Part shown: one piece after another, positions 1 to 7,774 of the stretch | Layout: every line of letters begins with the position of its first letter | How positions within the stretch are numbered: the first letter of the stretch is position 1 | Source: Streptococcus pseudopneumoniae | Lineage (GTDB): Bacteria > Bacillota > Bacilli > Lactobacillales > Streptococcaceae | Direction: 5' to 3' | Length of the DNA stretch: 64,000 bases | NCBI RefSeq assembly: GCF_001074155.1 | Contig: NZ_JUUZ01000026.1 | Span: forward strand, 1-64,000 | Notes under the pieces: generated by a model | Databases searched by the model: none | Told to the model about the DNA's origin: nothing | Seen by the model: only the letters and a program-made list of their open reading frames with translations | Program-made: the position numbers and the translations under genes

Positions 1-1
1 G

Positions 2-88
2 TTTCCAATTCTTACTTATATAACCTTCTTCTTAGTGGCTACTTTGATTATTTTAATTTCCAAATATATTAAAAAGAAAAGGAGTTAA
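2..88 (+). CDS. C-terminal end of an unidentified membrane protein (partial)
   Basis: Only the last 28 codons of a gene that begins before the window are visible, ending in TAA at 86-88, three bases before the next ATG. The tail is a hydrophobic segment (many I, L, F, T) followed by a basic end (KYIKKKRS), the usual look of a last membrane helix with positive residues on the cytoplasmic side. The close spacing to the next gene suggests one transcript. The family cannot be named from this fragment. Confidence 0.6.
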   Translation, partial: FPILTYITFFLVATLIILISKYIKKKRS

Positions 89-90
89 TC

Positions 91-531
91 ATGCTAAAAC
101 ATCTAACTATATTTAGGATTCTTTATCTTATGTTTCTTGTATTTGTCCTGATTCATTTTATCTTAGGCTTGTTCGGTTTTGCTTTTACACCTATTGTGTG
201 GAACATCTGGTTATTTAGTCTTTGCCTTACTTTATTTATTCATCCATGGACTATCTTCTATAAAACTAGAATCTTTCAATGGCATCATCTGATTTTTCAG
301 GCTCTCAGTGGCTTTTTCGCTCTTTTAATCTGGTTGATGATATTCTTTTTCCTATCTTTTATTCCAGACTCAGCCATGCCTATCAGTATAGACTATCAAG
401 TCAATAGTAAAGACAAAGAGATAAGGATTAATAGAGGATTTTTTCTTGATGATATTCGAGAGTATCACGACTGGATTAATCCTTTGATTATGAAATCTAA
501 AGTTAAGTACATGATAGAAAATAACCCTTAG
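91..531 (+). CDS. hypothetical membrane protein (146 aa)
   Basis: Not recognised. The first ~95 residues are strongly hydrophobic and contain three likely membrane helices (about 8-30, 35-52 and 70-92). A polar C-terminal part of ~50 residues follows, rich in charged residues and ending MIENNP. A GGAG ribosome site lies 6 bases before the ATG and overlaps the end of the preceding partial gene, so the two are probably co-transcribed. The next gene starts within 13 bases of the stop. The hydrophobic part is rich in F, W and L, typical of small streptococcal membrane proteins without assigned function. Confidence 0.7.
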   Translation: MLKHLTIFRILYLMFLVFVLIHFILGLFGFAFTPIVWNIWLFSLCLTLFIHPWTIFYKTRIFQWHHLIFQALSGFFALLIWLMIFFFLSFIPDSAMPISIDYQVNSKDKEIRINRGFFLDDIREYHDWINPLIMKSKVKYMIENNP

Positions 532-543
532 AAAGTGAATCCT

Positions 544-1011
544 ATGTCTCGAGCACAATTAACGATTTTAACAAATATTTGTCTGATTGAAGATCTTGAA
601 AAGAAGCGCGTTGTTATGCAGTATCGTTCGCCCGAAACCAACCACTGGTCTGGCTATGCCTTTCCAGGAGGTCATATTGAAGATGGAGAGGCCTTTGCAG
701 AGTCTGTTATTCGTGAAATCTATGAAGAAACAGGTCTAACTATCAGAAATCCTCAACTAGTTGGTATTAAAAATTGGCCACTGGATACAGGTGAGCGTTA
801 TATTGTCTTTTGTTACAAGGCGACTGAGTTTACTGGTACTCTACAATCATCTGAAGAAGGAGAAGTGTCCTGGGTACAAAAAGACCAGATTCCAAATTTG
901 GATCTGGCCTATGATATGTTACCTTTGATGGAGATGATGGAAGCTCCAGACAAGTCTGAATTTTTCTACCGTCACCGTACAGAGGACGGGTGGGAAAAGA
1001 AAACATTCTAA
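544..1011 (+). CDS. Nudix hydrolase (MutT/NUDIX family)
   Basis: A 155-residue Nudix pyrophosphohydrolase. The full Nudix box is visible at about residues 43-65 (G43, E49, R57-E58, E61-E62, G64), the metal-binding loop-helix-loop that hydrolyses nucleoside diphosphates linked to another group. The family includes 8-oxo-dGTP-cleaning enzymes, but substrate cannot be read from the box alone. A GTG at 535 would give three extra residues; ATG at 544 is preferred because AGAAAG at 530-535 sits at normal spacing from it. The stop codon overlaps that of the convergent niaR gene, with no terminator hairpin between them. Confidence 0.85.
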   Translation: MSRAQLTILTNICLIEDLEKKRVVMQYRSPETNHWSGYAFPGGHIEDGEAFAESVIREIYEETGLTIRNPQLVGIKNWPLDTGERYIVFCYKATEFTGTLQSSEEGEVSWVQKDQIPNLDLAYDMLPLMEMMEAPDKSEFFYRHRTEDGWEKKTF

Positions 1012-1523
1012 TCCTTTACTAAATACCCTAACTTATCCAAGGCCTTCTCAATATAGAGGAGGTCTTGTTTATTTTCTGCTTCAATTAAGTGATAATGGAT
1101 ACCATCTGTCAATTCAGATAGGGGGCGAAAATCAGACGTCATAACCTGGTTTAAAAAGTGCTCCACATCGCGTCTACAACTTAGTTTGAGGAGGGTTTCG
1201 ATTTCCCCGTAGACAGGATGGTCAATAAGGATATTTTGAACCCGTCCTCCGTTATCAACGATAGCAAGTAATTCTTGTTCCATATCTTCCTCTTTATGTT
1301 TGACCTTAAAGAGTTTATGAACAAAAGAATTGGCTTTGTTTTCTTTATAGATATAGCCACGATTGGTTGATAGGATAGGAGCACCATCTGCACGAAGCAC
1401 AGCTATATCCTGAACAATAATCTGGCGAGTGACATGAAAATGTTCTGCTAAGCTTTGTCCGTTTAGAGGTTTTTGAGCTTCTTTTAAGAGTTGTAAAAGG
1501 ATTTCTTTTCTATTCTTTGTCAT
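1008..1523 (-). CDS. niaR: niacin-responsive transcriptional repressor NiaR
   Basis: A 171-residue regulator with an N-terminal winged helix-turn-helix (about 5-50) and a C-terminal 3H domain (about 65-168) named for conserved histidines; candidates visible here are H76, H102, H143 and H145. In this family nicotinic acid binding, metal dependent, makes the protein repress NAD-precursor uptake and salvage genes. It is the second gene after niaX on the minus strand with only 10 bases between, so it is co-transcribed with the transporter it should control. The length is normal. It ends tail to tail with the Nudix gene, sharing stop-codon bases. Confidence 0.92.
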   Translation of the reverse strand: MTKNRKEILLQLLKEAQKPLNGQSLAEHFHVTRQIIVQDIAVLRADGAPILSTNRGYIYKENKANSFVHKLFKVKHKEEDMEQELLAIVDNGGRVQNILIDHPVYGEIETLLKLSCRRDVEHFLNQVMTSDFRPLSELTDGIHYHLIEAENKQDLLYIEKALDKLGYLVKD

Positions 1524-1533
1524 AGTCTCTTTC

Positions 1534-2061
1534 TTAATGGCGTTTTTTTAGTGCTTTATAAACAGCTAATGCTAAGTAATAGTCTATCATACTATGAACA
1601 ATAGTTCCAAAACCAACCAATACAAAGAGAACATAGAACATATTTTTTAGGTCTGTTCCTGTACTAGCATAGAAGATAATACAAGCAAAGACTTCGGCAA
1701 TAGCGTGTACTAAACCAAGTACAAAGTTAAAAATCAAAGAAGATTTTGGATTATCTAAGGTTTGAGGATGTTTTTGAAGGTAGAAAGCTCCCAGGGTTCC
1801 AAAGAAGATATGAGAAAAAGCTCGAAGTACGATAACAATCGGATAACCGGCTAGTAAGAATCCAATACTAGAAGCAATAATGACAAAAATAGCCATCCAT
1901 GGAGAGAGAAACATAGCAATGAAGATGGCCACGTGGCTTCCAAGAGTGTAGGAAGCGGGAGGAATAACGATTTTAAATGGCATCACTATAGGAATCAAAA
2001 TAGCGATAGCTGTCAGCAATGCGGTTACAGTCATGAATTGGGTTTTCTTTTGTGTATTCAT
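1534..2061 (-). CDS. niaX: niacin ECF transporter S component NiaX
   Basis: A 175-residue integral membrane protein with about six hydrophobic helices. It resembles the substrate-binding S components of energy-coupling factor transporters, specifically the streptococcal niacin carrier NiaX, which borrows a shared ATPase/EcfT module encoded elsewhere. A GGAG site lies 6-9 bases before the ATG. Identification is strengthened by the directly downstream niaR gene and by an operator-like palindrome overlapping its promoter. It takes up nicotinic acid for NAD synthesis in organisms that cannot make NAD de novo. Confidence 0.88.
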   Translation of the reverse strand: MNTQKKTQFMTVTALLTAIAILIPIVMPFKIVIPPASYTLGSHVAIFIAMFLSPWMAIFVIIASSIGFLLAGYPIVIVLRAFSHIFFGTLGAFYLQKHPQTLDNPKSSLIFNFVLGLVHAIAEVFACIIFYASTGTDLKNMFYVLFVLVGFGTIVHSMIDYYLALAVYKALKKRH

Positions 2062-2071
2062 AATAACTCCT

Positions 2072-2122
2072 TTTTGTGTGTATATACAGTTGTATAGTAC
2101 ACTAAATAATATTATCCGTCAA
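2072..2122 (-). promoter_or_regulatory. niaX-niaR promoter with NiaR operator
   Basis: Read on the minus strand: -35 TTGACG (2117-2122), a 17-base spacer and -10 TACTAT (2094-2099). A near-palindrome GTGTATATACA with flanking AGTTGTA (2078-2096) overlaps the -10 and the start of transcription. This agrees with the GTGT-n4-ACA type NiaR box known in streptococci. A repressor bound there would block the polymerase, so niacin excess should shut the operon off. Confidence 0.75.
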
Positions 2123-2130
2123 GAGAGAAA

Positions 2131-2159
2131 TTGAATTTTGTTGGAAAAATAGGTAAAAT
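2131..2159 (+). promoter_or_regulatory. promoter of the 2200-2598 gene
   Basis: TTGAAT (2131-2136), 17-base spacer, TAAAAT (2154-2159), followed by a strong GAAAGAGGAGAGA ribosome site. Divergent from the niaX promoter. Confidence 0.6.
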
Positions 2160-2199
2160 AAATTAGAGTAAAGTATCTTAGAAAGAGGAGAGAGTCAAG

Positions 2200-2598
2200 A
2201 TGATAGATATTCTTTATCCGATTTTTATCATTCATTACATATCTAAGCAGAAAAAAACAGGATTCAAAGTATCAAAATTTACCACATTTTCAGCCTATAG
2301 TTTCTTAATGATTTCGATAATAAGAATCGCATTTGGTTCCTTAGCTCTGATTGTTTTATCGATACCCATATTCGGTTTCCTCTATTTCAGTATCATAGGA
2401 CTCATTCTTTATCACATTAGCATTATTTATGGCATAATCCTACTTTTCTTGTCATTAACTTTTTTCTTAGACAGTCAAAAATCTAATCAGGACATTCAAA
2501 CCACGGAAAATATTCCATTCATATTTCATGTGTTAATGTTGATCTTTCATGCGCTCTTAATCTATAATACCTTGGTACCAATCTTTTCCATTTACTGA
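2200..2598 (+). CDS. hypothetical membrane protein (132 aa)
   Basis: Not recognised. A 132-residue protein with a short polar start, a basic stretch (SKQKKTGFKVSK, about residues 15-26), then two to three long hydrophobic helices between about 35 and 90, a short polar loop (SQKSNQDIQTTEN) and a last hydrophobic helix near the C-terminus. It has its own promoter and a strong ribosome site and stands alone between the divergent niaX operon and the L10 leader. Base composition is AT-rich like its surroundings. No function can be proposed. Confidence 0.7.
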   Translation: MIDILYPIFIIHYISKQKKTGFKVSKFTTFSAYSFLMISIIRIAFGSLALIVLSIPIFGFLYFSIIGLILYHISIIYGIILLFLSLTFFLDSQKSNQDIQTTENIPFIFHVLMLIFHALLIYNTLVPIFSIY

Positions 2599-2669
2599 GA
2601 AAATATTTAAATATTCTTCTCTAAGTGGCAGTAGAATTGAGAAAAAACTCAAATTTTTTTAAAAAATAC

Positions 2670-2698
2670 TTGCTTTGATAGAATTCTTGTGATATACT
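2670..2698 (+). promoter_or_regulatory. rplJ-rplL promoter
   Basis: TTGCTT (2670-2675), 17-base spacer, TATACT (2693-2698). It precedes the L10 leader by a few bases. Confidence 0.75.
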
Positions 2699-2702
2699 TA
2701 TA

Positions 2703-2868
2703 AACGGTTTGAAAAAACTGCCTAAGACAGTAGGGGAGCAAGACTCATAAATATCCTACCGAGGACAAAACGTATCATGTAAAAAGAAGCGTATTGTACT
2801 TTCGTGTCTAGGTTTGGGCGCGTTTTTCTTTTGGAAAAATTCCCCAAGCAAAATAATTACGGAGGTGA
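2703..2868 (+). ncRNA. ribosomal protein L10 leader RNA
   Basis: The ~170-base untranslated region between the promoter and rplJ has the position and look of the Firmicute L10(L12)4 autoregulatory leader. It holds the conserved purine-rich stretch around GTAGGGGAGCAAGACTC (from about 2731), several short pairings, and a T-rich run after a G/C segment at about 2815-2831 that may act as the attenuator. In the known mechanism, excess L10-L12 complex binds the leader and ends transcription early. The exact ends are estimated. Antisense open frames across it are shadows. Confidence 0.65.
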
Positions 2869-2876
2869 ACACACTA

Positions 2877-3377
2877 ATGAGTGAAGCAATTATTGCTAAG
2901 AAAGCGGAACTAGTTGACGTAGTAGCTGAGAAAATGAAAGCTGCTGCATCAATCGTCGTTGTAGACGCTCGTGGTTTGACAGTTGAGCAAGATACAGTTC
3001 TTCGTCGTGAGCTTCGTGGAAGCGAAGTTGAGTATAAAGTTATTAAAAACTCAATCTTACGTCGTGCGGCTGAACAAGCTGGACTTGAAGATCTTGCATC
3101 TGTTTTTGTTGGACCATCTGCAGTAGCATTTTCTAACGAAGATGTTATCGCACCAGCGAAAATCTTGAACGACTTTGCTAAAAACGCTGAAGCACTTGAA
3201 ATCAAAGGTGGTGCAATCGAAGGCGCTGTCGCATCAAAAGAAGAGATTCTTGCTCTTGCAACTCTTCCAAACCGCGAAGGACTTCTTTCTATGCTCCTTT
3301 CTGTACTTCAAGCGCCAGTGCGCAACGTTGCTCTTGCAGTCAAAGCGGTTGCAGACAACAAAGAAGACGCAGCTTAA
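2877..3377 (+). CDS. rplJ: 50S ribosomal protein L10
   Basis: A 166-residue L10, the base of the ribosomal stalk that binds L7/L12 dimers through its C-terminal helix and recruits translation factors. The N-terminal domain (about 1-100) matches the family and the C-terminal part is alanine-rich and helical, as expected for the L12-binding tail. The ATG at 2877 follows a strong GGAGGTGA at 2861-2868; the frame is open further upstream into the leader but those codons are untranslated leader RNA. rplL follows 74 bases later, the universal rplJ-rplL order. Confidence 0.97.
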   Translation: MSEAIIAKKAELVDVVAEKMKAAASIVVVDARGLTVEQDTVLRRELRGSEVEYKVIKNSILRRAAEQAGLEDLASVFVGPSAVAFSNEDVIAPAKILNDFAKNAEALEIKGGAIEGAVASKEEILALATLPNREGLLSMLLSVLQAPVRNVALAVKAVADNKEDAA

Positions 3378-3382
3378 TCATA

Positions 3383-3398
3383 AGCTACGCAGCGTAGC
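3383..3398 (+). other. short hairpin between rplJ and rplL
   Basis: GCTACG-CAG-CGTAGC, a 6-bp stem directly after the rplJ stop. It lacks a T run right after the stem, so it is more likely an RNA processing or 3'-end stabilising hairpin, which would help give the higher L12 stoichiometry, than a full terminator. Confidence 0.4.
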
Positions 3399-3451
3399 CT
3401 AGCTACAAAAAATAACAAAATTAAATTTAAACTTATTTGGAGGAAATAACA

Positions 3452-3820
3452 ATGGCATTGAACATTGAAAACATTATTGCTGAAATTAAAGAAGCTTCAA
3501 TCCTTGAATTGAACGACCTTGTAAAAGCTATCGAAGAAGAATTTGGTGTAACTGCAGCTGCTCCTGTAGCTGTTGCTGCAGCTGGTGCTGCTGACGCTGG
3601 TGCTGCTAAAGACTCATTTGACGTTGAATTGACAGCTGCTGGTGACAAAAAAGTTGGCGTTATCAAAGTTGTACGTGAAATCACTGGTCTTGGACTTAAA
3701 GAAGCTAAAGAACTTGTTGATGGTGCACCAGGTGTCATCAAAGAAGGCGTTCCAACTGCAGAAGCTGAAGAAATCAAAGCTAAATTGGAAGAAGCTGGAG
3801 CTTCAGTTACTCTTAAATAA
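3452..3820 (+). CDS. rplL: 50S ribosomal protein L7/L12
   Basis: A 122-residue stalk protein. Residues about 1-35 form the dimerisation domain, an Ala/Gly-rich hinge follows (about 36-55), and the C-terminal domain contains the conserved [20 protein letters not shown] segment that contacts elongation factors. ATG at 3452 has GGAGGAAA upstream; an in-frame TTG 15 bases earlier is part of that site. Codon use is highly biased as in other highly expressed genes. A clear terminator follows. Confidence 0.98.
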   Translation: MALNIENIIAEIKEASILELNDLVKAIEEEFGVTAAAPVAVAAAGAADAGAAKDSFDVELTAAGDKKVGVIKVVREITGLGLKEAKELVDGAPGVIKEGVPTAEAEEIKAKLEEAGASVTLK

Positions 3821-3856
3821 TAGAGCGACTACATTTGTAGCTTAAAAACATGATTA

Positions 3857-3885
3857 AACCGCTATTCTTAGGAGTAGCGGTTTTT
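3857..3885 (+). terminator. terminator of rplJ-rplL
   Basis: AACCGCTA, a 10-base loop, TAGCGGTT, then TTTTT: a classic rho-independent terminator 36 bases after rplL. Confidence 0.9.
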
Positions 3886-3975
3886 CATTTTGTTCAAAAA
3901 GGGGCATGAAAGGGGATGACTTTAGATTAGTATTTCTATTTTAGGTGAATTATTGGAGATTCCTTAAGAAAAAAA

Positions 3976-4004
3976 TTTACTTTTTAATTGCATTTTGTTA
4001 TAAT
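3976..4004 (+). promoter_or_regulatory. glyQS promoter
   Basis: TTTACT (3976-3981), 17-base spacer, TATAAT (3999-4004) with an extended -10 TG. The transcript would begin around 4011, at the start of the T-box leader. Confidence 0.8.
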
Positions 4005-4010
4005 AGACGC

Positions 4011-4191
4011 AAGAAAGAATATCTTATCGGTAGATCTTAAGCGAGCCTGAGATAGTGAGAGTCAGGTGATTGAGTGATAAGTGTGGCGCTTTTGGTATTT
4101 TAATAAAGATAATGAAGTAATAAATTAGGGTGGAACCGCGTTTTTGACGCCCCTAGGTCACTTGACTTAGGAGCAAAGACACGGTTTTTTT
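4011..4191 (+). promoter_or_regulatory. glycine T-box leader with terminator
   Basis: The T-box consensus AGGGTGGAACCGCG lies at about 4127-4140, followed by a terminator hairpin (CCTAGGTCA...TGACTTAGG inside ACCGCG/ACACGGT) and a T run ending at 4191. A glycine codon GGC at 4085-4087 lies on the 3' side of a Stem I-like structure (CTTATC/GATAAG) and is the likely specifier. Uncharged tRNA-Gly would stabilise the antiterminator and switch on glyQS. The glycine assignment rests mainly on the downstream gene. Confidence 0.88.
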
Positions 4192-4234
4192 GTATTCAGA
4201 GTCAGACTCAATCATATAGAAAAAGGAGTAAAAC

Positions 4235-5152
4235 ATGTCTAAAAAATTGACATTCCAAGAAATTATTTTGACTTTGCAACAATACTGGAATGACCAGGGT
4301 TGTATGCTCATGCAGGCTTATGATAACGAAAAAGGTGCGGGAACCATGAGCCCATATACCTTCCTTCGTGCCATTGGGCCTGAGCCATGGAATGCGGCTT
4401 ATGTAGAGCCATCACGTCGTCCAGCTGATGGACGTTACGGGGAAAACCCAAACCGCCTTTACCAACACCACCAATTCCAAGTGGTCATGAAACCATCACC
4501 ATCAAATATCCAAGAGCTCTACCTTGAGTCTTTGGAAAAATTGGGCATCAACCCATTGGAACACGATATTCGTTTCGTTGAAGATAACTGGGAAAACCCA
4601 TCAACTGGTTCAGCTGGTCTTGGATGGGAAGTTTGGCTTGATGGGATGGAAATCACCCAGTTCACTTACTTCCAACAAGTCGGTGGTTTAGCAACAGGTC
4701 CTGTTACCGCCGAGGTCACTTACGGTTTGGAACGCTTAGCTTCTTATATCCAAGAAGTAGACTCAGTTTACGATATTGAGTGGGCTCCAGGTGTTAAATA
4801 CGGAGAAATCTTCCTTCAACCAGAATATGAGCATTCAAAATACAGCTTTGAAGTTTCTGATCAAGATATGCTTCTTGAAAACTTCGAAAAATTTGAAAAA
4901 GAAGCAGGACGTGCGTTAGAGTTAGGTCTTGTTCACCCTGCTTATGACTATGTACTAAAATGTTCACACACCTTTAACTTGCTTGATGCTCGTGGAGCTG
5001 TGTCAGTTACAGAACGTGCCGGTTACATTGCCCGCATCCGTAACTTGGCCCGTGTTGTAGCTAAAACTTTCGTTGCAGAACGCAAGAAGCTCGGTTACCC
5101 ACTGCTAGACGAAGCCACACGCGCAAAACTCCTAGCAGAAGAGGAAGAATAG
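4235..5152 (+). CDS. glyQ: glycine--tRNA ligase alpha subunit
   Basis: A 305-residue alpha subunit of the bacterial alpha2beta2 glycyl-tRNA synthetase, a class II core carrying the ATP/glycine site. The sequence is typical from its start ([18 protein letters not shown]) and has a class II-type motif region with many conserved Gly/Trp around residues 100-160 ([19 protein letters not shown]). It attaches glycine to tRNA-Gly in the cytoplasm with GlyS. The gene has an AAGGAG site and a T-box leader. It is separated from glyS by an unusual ~215-base folded spacer. Confidence 0.97.
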   Translation: MSKKLTFQEIILTLQQYWNDQGCMLMQAYDNEKGAGTMSPYTFLRAIGPEPWNAAYVEPSRRPADGRYGENPNRLYQHHQFQVVMKPSPSNIQELYLESLEKLGINPLEHDIRFVEDNWENPSTGSAGLGWEVWLDGMEITQFTYFQQVGGLATGPVTAEVTYGLERLASYIQEVDSVYDIEWAPGVKYGEIFLQPEYEHSKYSFEVSDQDMLLENFEKFEKEAGRALELGLVHPAYDYVLKCSHTFNLLDARGAVSVTERAGYIARIRNLARVVAKTFVAERKKLGYPLLDEATRAKLLAEEEE

Positions 5153-5182
5153 ACAGAATTACAGAAATAAATGACTGAAAGT

Positions 5183-5334
5183 CGACCGTAGGTCGCTAAA
5201 TAAAACAAGACCGCTGTAGTGAAAGTCGGATAAGAAGTTTCTTATCCGACTGGGGAACTGACGAGACTTAAGGCTTGACAGTTAGCAATGAAACCGAAGG
5301 TTTGCTTGCGTCCCCCACTACTAAAGGTCTTGTT
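5183..5334 (+). other. large folded intergenic element between glyQ and glyS
   Basis: The spacer holds nested complementary arms: a small hairpin CGACC-GTA-GGTCG (5183-5195); outer arms AACAAGACC (5204-5212) and GGTCTTGTT (5326-5334); GTAGTG (5216-5221) with CACTAC (5316-5321); a strong hairpin GTCGGATAAG/CTTATCCGAC (5225-5250); AACTG/CAGTT (5256-5260 with 5279-5283); and AAACC-GAA-GGTTT (5291-5303). This would fold into a multi-branched RNA in the glyQS message. It has no T run, so it is not a simple terminator. It may be an intergenic repeat or a structured RNA; the family is not recognised. Confidence 0.55.
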
Positions 5335-5368
5335 GAAGAAAATTAATTGATTGTGTAAAGGAAAAAAC

Positions 5369-7405
5369 ATGACAAAAAACTTATTAGTAGAACTAGGACT
5401 CGAAGAGTTACCAGCCTACGTTGTCACACCAAGTGAAAAACAACTCGGCGAAAAAATGGCAGCCTTCTTGGATGACAACCGCCTTTCATATGAAGGGATT
5501 CAAACATTTTCAACTCCACGTCGTTTAGCTGTTCGTGTACTTGGTTTAGCAGACCAACAAACAGATTTGACTGAAGATTTTAAAGGACCTTCTAAGAAAA
5601 TTGCTTTGGATGCAGAAGGAAACTTTTCTAAAGCAGCACAAGGTTTTGTCCGTGGAAAAGGCTTGACTGTAGATGACATTGAATTCCGTGAAATCAAAGG
5701 TGAAGAATACGTCTATGTAACGAAACATGAAGCTGGAAAACCAGCGGAAGAAGTTCTGACTGGAATTCCAGAAGTCTTGGCTAGCTTAAGTTTCCCTGTT
5801 AGCATGCGTTGGGCAAACAATACCTTTGAATACATCCGTCCAGTCCACACTTTGACAGTGCTTTTGGATGATGAAGCTCTTGACCTAGATTTCTTAGATA
5901 TTCATTCGGGCAGAGTCAGCCGCGGACACCGTTTCCTTGGTCATGAAGTAGAGATCCGTCATGCTGATAGTTACGAAGAAGACTTACGCAAAGTCTATGT
6001 CATTGCTGATAGTATTGAACGTGAAAATATGATTCGTGAACAAATTAAGGAAATTGAAGCAGAACAAGGCGTTCAAGTACAGATTGATGAAGGACTTTTA
6101 AACGAAGTCTTAAACTTGGTCGAATATCCAACCGCTTTTATGGGGAATTTTGATCCTAAATACCTAGAAGTTCCAGAAGAGGTTTTGGTTACTTCAATGG
6201 AAACTCATCAACGTTATTTTGTTGTCCGTGATCTTGAAGGAAACCTAAGACCAAACTTCATTTCAGTTCGTAACGGAAATGCTGAACACTTGGAAAATGT
6301 CATTCGAGGAAATGAGAAAGTTTTGGTTGCTCGTTTGGAAGATGGAGAATTCTTCTGGCGTGAAGACCAAAAACTCAAGATTGAAGATTTAGTTGCTAAA
6401 CTTTCACACGTTACCTTCCATGAAAAGATTGGTTCACTTCGTGAACACATGATTCGTACAGGGCAAATTGCTATCCTGCTAGCAGAAAAAGCTGGTCTAT
6501 CAGTTGATGAATCTATTGATCTTGCTCGTGCTACAGCCATTTATAAATTTGACCTATTAACCGGTATGGTTGGTGAATTTGATGAGCTTCAAGGGATCAT
6601 GGGTGAGAAGTATGCGCTTCTTGCAGGTGAAAATGCTGCAGTGGCACAAGCAATCCGTGAACACTACCTTCCAGACTCAGCAGACGGAGCTCTTCCTGAA
6701 TCTAAAGTTGGAGCAATACTTGCACTAGCCGATAAATTAGACACTCTCTTATCTTTCTTCTCTGTTGGTTTGATTCCATCTGGTTCTAACGACCCTTATG
6801 CCCTTCGTCGTGCAACACAAGGGATTGTTCGAATCTTAGAAGACTTTGGATGGAATATTCCAATGGACGAGTTGATTGCCAGTCTTTATGCTTTATCATT
6901 TGATAGTTTAGCTTACGATAACCAAGAAGAAGTGCTTAACTTCATTAAAGCTCGTGTTGATAAGATGATGGGTTCTACTGCAAAAGATATTAAAGAGGCT
7001 GTTCTCGCAAGTTCAAACTTTGTTGTCTCTGATATGATTGAAGCAGCAGAAGCTCTTTCAGAAGCTGCGAAAACTGAAGATTACAAATCATCAGTTGAGT
7101 CATTATCTCGCGCCTTTAACCTAGCAGAAAAGGCAGAAGGTTCATCCAAAGTTGATGCAAGTCTCTTTGAAAATGAACAGGAAAAAGAACTAGCTCAAGC
7201 GGTAGAAAACCTAGAATTGAAAGGTTCAGCAAGCGATAAATTAACACAACTATTTGCTCTTAGTCCAGTTATTGATGCATTCTTTGACAATACCATGGTT
7301 ATGGCAGAGGATATTGATGTTAAGAATAATCGTTTGGCTATTCTAGCTGAACTTGTCAATAAAGCAAAAACAGCGGCTGCTTTTAACCTTCTTAATACAA
7401 AATAG
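5369..7405 (+). CDS. glyS: glycine--tRNA ligase beta subunit
   Basis: A 678-residue beta subunit that recognises and positions tRNA-Gly for the alpha subunit. The N-terminal segment [18 protein letters not shown] is the family signature. The central region contains an HD-like part and the C-terminus an alpha-helical anticodon-binding (DALR-like) domain. ATG at 5369 is chosen over an in-frame TTG at 5351 because the known N-terminus aligns there. The ribosome site (AAAGGAAA) is modest. It shares the T-box controlled transcript with glyQ. Confidence 0.97.
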   Translation: MTKNLLVELGLEELPAYVVTPSEKQLGEKMAAFLDDNRLSYEGIQTFSTPRRLAVRVLGLADQQTDLTEDFKGPSKKIALDAEGNFSKAAQGFVRGKGLTVDDIEFREIKGEEYVYVTKHEAGKPAEEVLTGIPEVLASLSFPVSMRWANNTFEYIRPVHTLTVLLDDEALDLDFLDIHSGRVSRGHRFLGHEVEIRHADSYEEDLRKVYVIADSIERENMIREQIKEIEAEQGVQVQIDEGLLNEVLNLVEYPTAFMGNFDPKYLEVPEEVLVTSMETHQRYFVVRDLEGNLRPNFISVRNGNAEHLENVIRGNEKVLVARLEDGEFFWREDQKLKIEDLVAKLSHVTFHEKIGSLREHMIRTGQIAILLAEKAGLSVDESIDLARATAIYKFDLLTGMVGEFDELQGIMGEKYALLAGENAAVAQAIREHYLPDSADGALPESKVGAILALADKLDTLLSFFSVGLIPSGSNDPYALRRATQGIVRILEDFGWNIPMDELIASLYALSFDSLAYDNQEEVLNFIKARVDKMMGSTAKDIKEAVLASSNFVVSDMIEAAEALSEAAKTEDYKSSVESLSRAFNLAEKAEGSSKVDASLFENEQEKELAQAVENLELKGSASDKLTQLFALSPVIDAFFDNTMVMAEDIDVKNNRLAILAELVNKAKTAAAFNLLNTK

Positions 7406-7434
7406 TAATTGAAAAGTAGATTGGAGATCCAAAT

Positions 7435-7692
7435 ATGATACCAGAAAAAATCGCTCGTATTAATGAACTTGCTAAAAAGAAAAAAACAGAAGGCTTGACT
7501 GCAGAAGAAAAAGTAGAACAGGCCAAACTTCGTGAGGAATATATCGAAGGCTATCGTCGTTCAGTACGTCATCACGTTGAAGGAATCAAAATCGTTGATG
7601 AAGATGGTAACGATGTGACTCCTGAAAAACTTCGTCAAGTACAACGTGAAAAAGGTTTACATGGCCGTAGTCTTGATGATCCGAATTCATAA
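7435..7692 (+). CDS. UPF0291 (DUF896) family protein
   Basis: An 85-residue highly charged protein of the DUF896/YnzC family. The N-terminal helical hairpin ([20 protein letters not shown], about 6-25) and the conserved [20 protein letters not shown] segment (about 32-51) are diagnostic. Bacillus relatives belong to the SOS regulon in one case, but no general function is established. It is 29 bases downstream of glyS, after GGAGATC, and probably on the same transcript. A double terminator follows. Confidence 0.88.
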   Translation: MIPEKIARINELAKKKKTEGLTAEEKVEQAKLREEYIEGYRRSVRHHVEGIKIVDEDGNDVTPEKLRQVQREKGLHGRSLDDPNS

Positions 7693-7698
7693 ATAAAA

Positions 7699-7732
7699 AA
7701 ATCTCGGTTTGTGAGTGCGAACCGAGATTTCT
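7699..7732 (+). terminator. terminator of the glyQS operon
   Basis: AAATCTCGGTT / AACCGAGATTT, an 11-bp stem with a 10-base loop, followed by a short T-containing tail. Confidence 0.8.
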
Positions 7733-7737
7733 ATTAT

Positions 7738-7768
7738 AAAAAAGGAACCCAAAATGGTTCCTTTTTGT
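7738..7768. terminator. bidirectional terminator between the glyQS and apbE operons
   Basis: AAAAGGAACC-CAAAAT-GGTTCCTTTTT: A-rich on one side and T-rich on the other, so it can serve both converging transcripts. It lies just beyond the stop of the minus-strand FMN reductase. Confidence 0.85.
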
Positions 7769-7774
7769 TAGTTA

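Noticed and set aside
2756..3205. Minus-strand open frame of 149 codons over rplJ
   Set aside because: Ser/Ala-rich shadow of rplJ with no ribosome site; the plus strand is the known gene.
5183..5334. glyQ-glyS spacer as a simple terminator or second T-box
   Set aside because: The strongest hairpin lacks a following T run, and no T-box GGUGG motif is present in the spacer.
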